Assembly: GCA_009705025.1 (NCBI GenBank)
Contig: WLDA01000053.1
Location: 1 to 6,515, forward strand
From: Actinomycetota bacterium
Lineage (GTDB): Bacteria > Actinomycetota > Actinomycetes > Nanopelagicales > Nanopelagicaceae
Direction: 5' to 3'
Length of the DNA: 6,515 nucleotides
The notes under the pieces are model-generated. The model made no database searches, was not told the origin of the DNA, and was given only the letters and a program-made list of their open reading frames with translations. A program made the position numbers and the translations under genes. Shown here one piece after another: positions 1 through 6,515 of this stretch. How positions within the stretch are numbered: the stretch's first letter is position 1; each line of letters starts with the position of its first letter.

Positions 1-1703
1 CGCAAAATAACAAATGCAACGATTCCTTGCCCAGTCATTGCATCAGCTGCGCCAACAACAGCTGCCTCAGCAACTGATTCATGTGAAACCAATGCAGATT
101 CAACTTCGGTAGTTGATATACGGTGACCCGAAACATTCATAACATCGTCTACACGCCCGAGTAACCAAATAGCACCGTCGTTATCGAGCTTTGCGCCATC
201 GCCTGCAAAGTAAATATTTTTAAAGCGTGACCAATAAGTCTCTTTGTAGCGCTCGTTCTCGCCCCAAATTCCACGCAACATTGATGGCCATGGTTGATCC
301 AAGATAAGAAATCCTCCGTGTCCATTTCCTACTTCATTCGCCGAGTCATCAACAACTTTTGCACTTATTCCAGGAAGTGGTCCCATTGCAGAACCTGGTT
401 TAGTTGCAGTTACTCCTGGCAAAGGTGAAATCATGATTGCACCTGTTTCTGTCTGCCACCATGTATCAACAATTGGGCAGCGATTCCCACCAATTATTTC
501 GCGGTACCACATCCATGCTTCAGGATTAATTGGTTCACCCACTGAGCCAAGCAAACGTAGTGATGAAAGATCGTGCGCCTTTGGAAATTCATCGCCCCAC
601 TTCATCCACGTGCGAATAAGTGTTGGTGCGGTATACAAAATACTTACGCCATATTTTGCAATGATTTCAAAAATGCGACCTTTGTGTGGTGTATCTGGTG
701 TGCCTTCATACATTACTTGTGTTGCGCCATTTATTAGTGGGCCGTAGACAACATAAGAGTGGCCCGTTACCCAACCAACATCAGCAGTGCACCAATAAAC
801 ATCTGACTCTGCTTTGATATCGAAAACCATCTTGTGCGTGTAAGCCACTTGAGTGAGATAACCACCAGTAGTGTGAAAAATTCCTTTTGGTTTAGCAGTT
901 GTTCCCGATGTGTAAAGAATGAATAGTGGATGCTCAGAATCAAAGAATTCAGGCTTATGTTCACTGCTTTGGCGACCCATAATTTCGTGCCACCAAATAT
1001 CGCGCGCAGCATCCCACGCAGTTTCTTGCTTTGTGCGTTGTACAACTAAGACTTTTTCAACATTTGTTGCACCTTTGAGCGCTTCATCTACTGCAGGCTT
1101 GAGTGCAAATGCAGCACCTTTTCTAAAACCACCATCGGAAGTAATAACTAACTTTGCATCTGCATCTTGGATTCGTGACAAAAGCGCATCTGCTGAGAAA
1201 CCACCAAAGACAACTGAATGGGGTGCACCAATACGTGCGCACGCCAACATTGCAATGGCTGCTTCTGGAATCATTGGCATGTAGATAGCAACGCGATCGC
1301 CTGCTTTAATTCCAAGTTCGATAAGAGCGTTCGACGCTTTCTTTACATCTGTCAATAACTCTGAATATGTAATATCGCGAGAATCCCCAGGTTCTCCTTC
1401 AAAGTGAAAAGCAACTCGATCACCGCGTCCTGCTTCGACATGGCGATCCAATGCGTTGACTGTCGCGTTTATTTTTCCGCCAACAAACCATTGTGCAAAT
1501 GGTGGCTGCCAATCAAGAATTTGATTCCATTTCTTATCCCACGTTAACTCTTCGGCTTGCTTAGCCCAAAAAGCTAGACGATCAGATTCAGCTTCTGTAT
1601 ATAAAGAGGCCTTTCCATTTGCTGCAGCACTAAATTCTGAGCTCGGTGCAAATGTGCGCTCTTCGCTGAGTAAGTTTTCGAGGGAATCTTTTTCTTGGCT
1701 CAT
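1..1703 (-). CDS. acs: Acetyl-CoA synthetase (AMP-forming), 3' end cut by window edge
   Basis: Cytoplasmic enzyme that activates acetate with ATP to acetyl-AMP and then forms acetyl-CoA. The window shows 567 residues. The family is about 650 long, so roughly 85 C-terminal residues lie outside, including the PKTRSGK loop with the lysine that is acetylated in known Acs proteins. Visible motifs: CoA-contact FRKG at 193-196, the phosphate loop [11 protein letters not shown] at 264-274, [10 protein letters not shown] at 308-317, GSVGEP at 386-391, DTWWQTETG at 413-421, YFAGDGA at 498-504 and [13 protein letters not shown] at 516-528. By alignment from memory to the Salmonella enzyme, the acetate pocket residues V310, T311, V386 and W414 match V312, T313, V388 and W416, which argues for acetate rather than longer acids. 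The start ([12 protein letters not shown]) fits actinobacterial Acs N-termini. No Shine-Dalgarno precedes it, so the mRNA may be leaderless. The gene is divergent from the fba cluster. Confidence 0.97.
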   Translation of the reverse strand, partial: MSQEKDSLENLLSEERTFAPSSEFSAAANGKASLYTEAESDRLAFWAKQAEELTWDKKWNQILDWQPPFAQWFVGGKINATVNALDRHVEAGRGDRVAFHFEGEPGDSRDITYSELLTDVKKASNALIELGIKAGDRVAIYMPMIPEAAIAMLACARIGAPHSVVFGGFSADALLSRIQDADAKLVITSDGGFRKGAAFALKPAVDEALKGATNVEKVLVVQRTKQETAWDAARDIWWHEIMGRQSSEHKPEFFDSEHPLFILYTSGTTAKPKGIFHTTGGYLTQVAYTHKMVFDIKAESDVYWCTADVGWVTGHSYVVYGPLINGATQVMYEGTPDTPHKGRIFEIIAKYGVSILYTAPTLIRTWMKWGDEFPKAHDLSSLRLLGSVGEPINPEAWMWYREIIGGNRCPIVDTWWQTETGAIMISPLPGVTATKPGSAMGPLPGISAKVVDDSANEVGNGHGGFLILDQPWPSMLRGIWGENERYKETYWSRFKNIYFAGDGAKLDNDGAIWLLGRVDDVMNVSGHRISTTEVESALVSHESVAEAAVVGAADAMTGQGIVAFVIL

Positions 1704-1764
1704 AGCACTTGAGATTACTAGTTCAGCCCTATTTATCAACAGTCTTTTTTGATGAGACTTTTTT
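1704..1764 (-). promoter_or_regulatory. Probable acs promoter with A-tract upstream element, leaderless start
   Basis: Reading the minus strand, TTGATA (1739-1734) is followed after 16 nt by TAATCT (1717-1712), which fits the loose actinobacterial TAnnnT -10 pattern. The -10 ends only 8 nt before the acs ATG, so transcription would begin at or within a base or two of the start codon. That agrees with the absence of a ribosome binding site. Two runs of six A (1750-1745 and 1764-1759, minus strand) sit at about -46 to -41 and -60 to -55 from a start at 1704, the usual places of the two UP-element subsites. The -10 match to TATAAT is weak (3 of 6), so this is an inference from combined position and composition. 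Confidence 0.45.
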
Positions 1765-1829
1765 CTCAGGCAAGTTGGTGAGGATGCGCACTCAATTCAT
1801 CCAAAAAACTCCAACGAAAGAAGAGAACT

Positions 1830-1937
1830 ATGGGCTTTGCCGCATTCCTCCTCGCATTTATCAAATTTCTCATGAACCCAACGATGATCATGGCCTTTGC
1901 CAACCTTTTATCTAAAGCGCTCAAAACCCTTGGCTAA
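1830..1937 (+). CDS. Possible 35-residue hydrophobic cationic small protein
   Basis: Not recognised. ATG to TAA encodes 35 residues starting MGFAAFLLAF and ending with a lysine-bearing tail (K29, K32). It has no Asp or Glu, three Lys (12, 29, 32), five Phe and four Met, giving a net positive, strongly hydrophobic peptide. An Asn-Pro at 16-17 would break it into two short helices. The purine-rich GAAAGAAGAGAA (1816-1827) ends 2 nt before the ATG and includes GAAAG, complementary to the 16S tail, which is the main reason to believe it is translated. There is no cleavable signal peptide pattern; the whole product could insert in or lie on the membrane. It sits 146 nt before fba on the same strand and could share its transcript. 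It could be a small membrane protein, a leader peptide, a toxin-like or lytic-type peptide, or chance. No function is assigned. Confidence 0.4.
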   Translation: MGFAAFLLAFIKFLMNPTMIMAFANLLSKALKTLG

Positions 1938-2068
1938 GGCGCGAGGCTGGAAACGCCTCAATAAGTAGGCGTAATTTCCGAGTTAGTGCCAATTAGTGAG
2001 AGGATACGTCGTAAGCCTCTCATCGGCCCAATGGTGCGCACGGTATGAGATTTACACCTTGAGCCGAA
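1938..2068 (+). promoter_or_regulatory. Candidate structured 5' leader of fba
   Basis: Three successive stems can be drawn on the plus strand. First, GAGGC (1943-1947) pairs with GCCTC (1955-1959), or alternatively ACGCCT (1953-1958) pairs with AGGCGT (1967-1972); these exclude each other. Second, TGAGAGG (1997-2003) pairs with CCTCTCA (2016-2022), a perfect 7-bp stem whose loop can add TAC/GTA. Third, TCGGC (2023-2027) pairs with GCCGA (2063-2067), enclosing GGTG (2033-2036) with CACC (2055-2058). GAGGC can also pair with GCCTC at 2015-2019, so rearrangement is possible. None of the stems is followed by a T-run, so they are not intrinsic terminators. The last stem ends 7 nt before the fba GGAG. 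It matches no riboswitch class I can recognise. Folding by eye in 130 nt finds chance stems, hence the moderate confidence. Confidence 0.35.
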
Positions 2069-2083
2069 TAATTTGGAGCCTAA

Positions 2084-3118
2084 ATGCCAATTGCAACCCC
2101 CGAAATTTATGCCGAAATGTTGGATCGCGCTAAAAAAGGCGCTTTTGCATATCCAGCAATCAATGTTTCATCATCACAGACCATCACTGCAGCTATTCGT
2201 GGATTTGCCGAAGCGCAATCAGATGGAATCATTCAATTTTCATGGGGCGGTGCTGAATATGCATCTGGCTCAACAATCAAGAAGATGGTTGATGGTGCAG
2301 TAGCGCTCGCCGAATACGCACATATCGTTGCTAAGAATTACAACGTACATATTGGTATTCACACTGATCACTGCCCAGCTGAAAAGCTCGATGGATTTAT
2401 GAAGCCACTTCTTGCACTTGGCGCAGAGCGAATCAAGTCAGGTAAAGCACCACTATTCAACTCACATATGTGGGATGGCTCAGCAGTTGATATGAAAGAA
2501 AATATGAAAGTTGCTGCAGAGATGCAGAAGATGTCAATTGCCGCAAAGACAATTCTTGAAATTGAAATCGGTGTTGTTGGCGGAGAAGAAGATGGTGTTG
2601 AAGCAAAGCACGATGCAAAGCTCTACTCGACTCCTGAAGATGCACTTATGACTATCGAAACTTTGGGTTCTGATCCAAGTACTCGCTACATGGTTGCTGC
2701 AACATTTGGAAACGTTCATGGTGTTTATAAGCCAGGAAACGTTGTATTGCAACCAAAGATTCTTCGCACATTGCAAGATGCTGTTTCTAAGAAGCTTGGA
2801 CTTCCTGAAGGAAGTAAGCCTATGGACCTTGTTTTCCACGGTGGATCAGGCTCACTTCTTACTGAAATTCGCGAATCACTCGACTACGGTGTTGTGAAGA
2901 TGAATATTGATACTGATACTCAATATGCATTTACACGTCCTGTTGTTGATCACATGCTAAAAAATTACGACGGCGTTCTAAAAATTGATGGCGAAGTTGG
3001 AAATAAGAAGTCTTACGATCCACGCGCATGGGGCAAAGCCGCAGAAGCTGGCATGGCTGCACGTATTGGTGTTGCTTGCGAAGATCTTCGCTCAACTGGT
3101 ACATCACTACTCAAGTAA
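2084..3118 (+). CDS. fba: Class II fructose-bisphosphate aldolase
   Basis: Zinc-dependent cytoplasmic aldolase that splits fructose 1,6-bisphosphate to glyceraldehyde 3-phosphate and dihydroxyacetone phosphate, or the reverse in gluconeogenesis. At 344 residues it equals the mycobacterial enzyme and is slightly shorter than the 359 of E. coli. Visible motifs: HTDHC at 93-97, with catalytic D95 and zinc ligand H96; LEIEIGVVGGEEDG at 158-171, carrying the conserved glutamates; FGNVHG at 208-213 with zinc ligand H212; FHGGSGS at 251-257 with H252; and the phosphate-binding NIDTDTQ at 274-280. All key residues are present. The start is supported by GGAG (2075-2078) 5 nt before the ATG and by the typical MPIATPEIY N-terminus. 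A gap of 27 nt separates it from purA, so they are probably co-transcribed. It is preceded by the candidate structured leader. Confidence 0.97.
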   Translation: MPIATPEIYAEMLDRAKKGAFAYPAINVSSSQTITAAIRGFAEAQSDGIIQFSWGGAEYASGSTIKKMVDGAVALAEYAHIVAKNYNVHIGIHTDHCPAEKLDGFMKPLLALGAERIKSGKAPLFNSHMWDGSAVDMKENMKVAAEMQKMSIAAKTILEIEIGVVGGEEDGVEAKHDAKLYSTPEDALMTIETLGSDPSTRYMVAATFGNVHGVYKPGNVVLQPKILRTLQDAVSKKLGLPEGSKPMDLVFHGGSGSLLTEIRESLDYGVVKMNIDTDTQYAFTRPVVDHMLKNYDGVLKIDGEVGNKKSYDPRAWGKAAEAGMAARIGVACEDLRSTGTSLLK

Positions 3119-4429
<1,311 letters not shown>

Positions 4430-4431
4430 AT

Positions 4432-5676
4432 ATGAAAATCCTCCTAGTTGGAAGCGGCGGGCGAGAGCACGCACTTGCACTAGGACTACAGGCAGATCCA
4501 GAGTGCAGTGAACTTCACGTTGCACCAGGTAACCCAGGCATCGCAGAGATTGCAATCACCCATCCACTAGCCATTACAGATAATTCGGCAATAGTTGTAC
4601 TCGCTCAAAAAATCGGCGCAGAGCTTGTTGTTATTGGTCCTGAAGTTCCGTTAGTAAATGGCGTGGCAGATGAATTACGCCGAGTAGGAATTGCAACATT
4701 TGGACCTTCGAAAGTAGCAGCGCAGTTAGAAGGATCAAAGACTTTTGCGAAAGAAGTTATGTCAGATGCAGGAGTACCAACTGCTAAGAGTTTCACTTGC
4801 ACAACACAATCCGAAATTGAAAATGCATTGGATTCATTTGGTGCACCATATGTTGTAAAAGATGATGGCTTAGCAGCGGGCAAAGGTGTTGTCGTAACTA
4901 GCGATCGAACAGAAGCGCTAAATCACGCATTAGCATGTCAAAGAGTTGTCATTGAAGAATATTTAGATGGCCCAGAAGTTTCATTATTTGGAATTAGCGA
5001 TGGTCACACAATTCTTGCAATGCATCCGGCACAAGATTTCAAACGCGCAGGTGATAACGATGCTGGACCAAATACAGGCGGGATGGGTGCATATTCACCT
5101 TTGCCATGGGCACCAAGTGACATTATTGAAGATACATACAAACAAGTATTGGCTCCGATGATTGCGGAAATGGCCGCACGCGGAACGCCATTTGTAGGTC
5201 TTTTATATGCCGGCCTTGCACTCACTGATCATGGAACTCGCGTCATTGAATTCAATGCTCGCTTTGGTGATCCTGAAACTCAAGTTCTAATTCCACGATT
5301 AGTAACACCACTTGCATCACTTTTATATAAGGCTGCAACAGGAAATCTAGGAGACACACAATTGCAATGGCGTGATGATTCAGCAGTCACAGTAGTACTT
5401 GCTGCCGATGGTTATCCAAGTGCACCAAAGAGTGGCTCACCAATTGCATCAATTCCAAAAATTGATCAGGTACAAATTTTTCACGCAGGTACTGCAATGG
5501 ATGGAAATGGACTTGTATCTGCAGGTGGGCGAGTAATGACAGTGACTGGAATTGGCTCTGATCTAACCGAAGCTCGCAACCGTGCATATCGAGCAATCTC
5601 ACAGATTGACCTCGAGGGCTCCTTTTATCGAAGCGATATCGCCCTCAATGCGTCGGTGGCGGAGAAGGGCAACTAA
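4432..5676 (+). CDS. purD: Phosphoribosylamine-glycine ligase (GAR synthetase)
   Basis: ATP-grasp enzyme joining phosphoribosylamine and glycine with ATP to give glycinamide ribonucleotide, the second step of de novo purine synthesis. At 414 residues it is a single-domain bacterial form, with no PurM or PurN fusion. Visible motifs: GSGGREHAL at 7-15, HVAPGNPG at 29-36, VIGPEVPLVNG at 67-77, GPSKVAAQLEGSKTFAK at 91-107, the ATP-grasp loop VVKDDGLAAGKGVVV at 141-155, EEYLDGPEVS at 175-184, QDFKRAGDNDAGPNTGGMGAYSP at 201-223 and the metal-binding EFNARFGDPETQ at 273-284. The start leaves only 2 nt after purA. The best ribosome binding match, AAAGGA at 4414-4419, lies 12 nt upstream, rather far, so translation is probably coupled to purA termination. 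The C-terminal codons double as the purB ribosome binding site. Confidence 0.97.
   Translation: MKILLVGSGGREHALALGLQADPECSELHVAPGNPGIAEIAITHPLAITDNSAIVVLAQKIGAELVVIGPEVPLVNGVADELRRVGIATFGPSKVAAQLEGSKTFAKEVMSDAGVPTAKSFTCTTQSEIENALDSFGAPYVVKDDGLAAGKGVVVTSDRTEALNHALACQRVVIEEYLDGPEVSLFGISDGHTILAMHPAQDFKRAGDNDAGPNTGGMGAYSPLPWAPSDIIEDTYKQVLAPMIAEMAARGTPFVGLLYAGLALTDHGTRVIEFNARFGDPETQVLIPRLVTPLASLLYKAATGNLGDTQLQWRDDSAVTVVLAADGYPSAPKSGSPIASIPKIDQVQIFHAGTAMDGNGLVSAGGRVMTVTGIGSDLTEARNRAYRAISQIDLEGSFYRSDIALNASVAEKGN
5661..5669 (+). promoter_or_regulatory. purB ribosome binding site inside purD
   Basis: GGAGAAGGG lies 7 nt before the purB ATG and is embedded in the last codons of purD (encoding part of the EKGN end). 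It is strongly purine-rich and fixes the purB start immediately after the purD TAA, in contrast to the weak site for purD. Confidence 0.7.
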
Positions 5677-6515
5677 ATGGCAGATAATTCACCAGTGAGT
5701 CTTCTAGCAGATAGGTATGCATCGAGTGCGATGCGCGAAATATTTGCGCCTGAGGCCAAAATAATTGCTGAGCGTAAATTATGGATTGCCGTCATGCGTG
5801 CACAATCCAAGCTTGGACATAAAATTTCTAATGATGTAATTACAGATTACGAGAAAGTAATTACAAAAGTTGATCTTGCTTCAATCGATAAAAGAGAAAA
5901 AGAAACTCGTCATGATGTAAAAGCACGTATTGAAGAATTCAACGCACTTGCTGGTCACGAAGCAATTCATGCAGGAATGACAAGTAGAGACCTAACAGAA
6001 AATATTGAAGAGCTGCAAATAAAGAACGGTCTAGCACTTGTCCACGATAAAACAGTGTCGCTACTTGCTCGCCTTGGCGAACGCGCGGTTGAGTTCAGTG
6101 ATCAACCAATTGCTGGTCGCTCTCATAACGTTCCTGCACAAATTACAACACTCGGGAAAAGATTTGCTTCCGCTGCAGAAGAATTACTCTTTGCATTTGC
6201 ACGACTAGAAGCGCTTCAAGAGCGTTATCCAATGCGCGGAATCAAAGGTCCAGTTGGAACTGCGCAAGATTCAATTGATTTACTGGGTACATCCGCGCTT
6301 CATGCTGATTTAGAAAATGCAATTGCGCGAGAATTAGGCTTTGATCATGTTTTGGATTCAACAGGTCAGATTTATCCGCGATCATTTGATTACGATGTTG
6401 TGACAACGCTTGTGCAATTATCGGCAGCACCTTCATCTTTTGCTACATCTATTCGACTGATGGCAGGGGCAGAGTTAGTTACTGAGGGATTCAAAGCTGG
6501 CCAAGTTGGCAGTAG
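5677..6515 (+). CDS. purB: Adenylosuccinate lyase, 3' end cut by window edge
   Basis: Fumarase/aspartase superfamily lyase that removes fumarate from SAICAR in de novo purine synthesis and from adenylosuccinate in AMP synthesis. The window holds 279 residues of an expected 470 or so and stops at GQVGS, just before the mobile signature loop (usually GSSxMPxKxNP) with the catalytic serine. Visible motifs: RYASSAMREIFAPEAK at 13-28, KLWIAVMRAQSKLG at 34-47, TRHDVKA at 77-83, AGMTSRDLTEN at 99-109, AGRSHNVPAQITTLGKRFA at 146-164 with the catalytic-site H150, and GIKGPVGTAQD at 188-198. The sequence is of the actinobacterial type. The start codon directly abuts the purD stop and is served by a strong ribosome binding site. 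The reading frame is open up to the edge with no sign of damage. Confidence 0.96.
   Translation, partial: MADNSPVSLLADRYASSAMREIFAPEAKIIAERKLWIAVMRAQSKLGHKISNDVITDYEKVITKVDLASIDKREKETRHDVKARIEEFNALAGHEAIHAGMTSRDLTENIEELQIKNGLALVHDKTVSLLARLGERAVEFSDQPIAGRSHNVPAQITTLGKRFASAAEELLFAFARLEALQERYPMRGIKGPVGTAQDSIDLLGTSALHADLENAIARELGFDHVLDSTGQIYPRSFDYDVVTTLVQLSAAPSSFATSIRLMAGAELVTEGFKAGQVGS

Larger units (their letters stand above)
1704..2083. other. Divergent acs / fba intergenic region
   Basis: This is the only stretch over 300 bases without a recognised gene. From left to right it holds the probable acs promoter and A-tracts (1704-1764), a stretch of about 50 bases with no clear signal (1765-1815) where a plus-strand promoter would be expected, a purine-rich ribosome binding site and small ORF (1816-1937), and a hairpin-rich leader ending at the fba ribosome binding site (1938-2083). 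No tRNA, transposon end, CRISPR repeat or riboswitch of a class I know could be recognised. Confidence 0.8.

Noticed and set aside
919..1284. 121-residue plus-strand reading frame, with similar ones at 433-747 and 767-1045
   Set aside because: All are overlapping frames inside acs, whose full set of family motifs explains the sequence. None has its own ribosome binding site or recognisable domain.
1741..1764. AGTCT / AGACT inverted repeat followed by a T-run on the plus strand, resembling a terminator
   Set aside because: The stem is only 5 bp and AT-rich, and no plus-strand gene ends upstream. The A/T runs are better read as upstream elements of the acs promoter.
1775..1803. TTGGTG followed by a possible -10 near 1798 as the promoter of the small ORF
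   Set aside because: At 17-nt spacing the hexamer is CATCCA, which does not resemble a -10. No plus-strand promoter could be supported.
1709..1915. 68-residue plus-strand reading frame from a TTG codon
   Set aside because: No ribosome binding site and no protein-like motif. It overlaps the acs promoter and, in another frame, the better supported small ORF at 1830.
1943..1959. GAGGC / GCCTC hairpin as an intrinsic terminator for the small ORF
   Set aside because: The stem is only 5 bp and no T-run follows, so it is kept only as part of the candidate leader structure.
2034..2041. GTGCGCAC perfect palindrome as an operator
   Set aside because: Eight bases is short and no second copy flanks it. 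A related TGCGCAC at 1785-1791 is not palindromic at the same width, so there is too little to call a site.
4855..4872. KDDG rather than KADG in the PurD ATP-grasp loop as a possible active-site change
   Set aside because: I recall KDD at this place in mycobacterial PurD, so it appears to be an ordinary actinobacterial form and only a taxonomic clue.

Overview
The window looks like chromosomal DNA from a low-GC actinobacterium. By eye GC is in the low to mid 40s percent. The proteins are of actinobacterial type: a 344-residue class II aldolase starting MPIATPEIYAEML, as I remember the mycobacterial enzyme, a PurD with KDDGLAAGKGV, and a PurB with the RHDVKA / AGMTSRDLTEN / GRSHN layout. Short intergenic gaps and low GC suggest a streamlined aquatic lineage such as the freshwater acI group (Nanopelagicales). 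That placement is inference, not something the sequence proves.

Layout. Positions 1-1703 (minus strand) hold acetyl-CoA synthetase, missing only its C-terminal end beyond the window edge. Positions 1704-2083 form a 380-base divergent intergenic region. It holds a probable leaderless acs promoter with A-tracts upstream, an apparent 35-residue hydrophobic cationic small ORF on the plus strand (1830-1937), and a leader of about 130 nt with several possible hairpins just before the aldolase ribosome binding site. Positions 2084 to the end hold a tight plus-strand run: fba (class II fructose-bisphosphate aldolase), purA, purD and purB, with gaps of 27, 2 and 0 nt. purB is cut by the window edge just before its signature loop.

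How the genes fit together. Acs turns acetate into acetyl-CoA. Fba serves glycolysis and gluconeogenesis. PurD makes glycinamide ribonucleotide early in purine synthesis. PurB acts both in that pathway and, after PurA, in converting IMP to AMP. The right-hand genes are probably one transcription unit joining a central-carbon enzyme to purine synthesis. The enzymes are all well-known families. The least explained DNA is the intergenic region, where the small ORF and the structured leader are the candidates for something undescribed.
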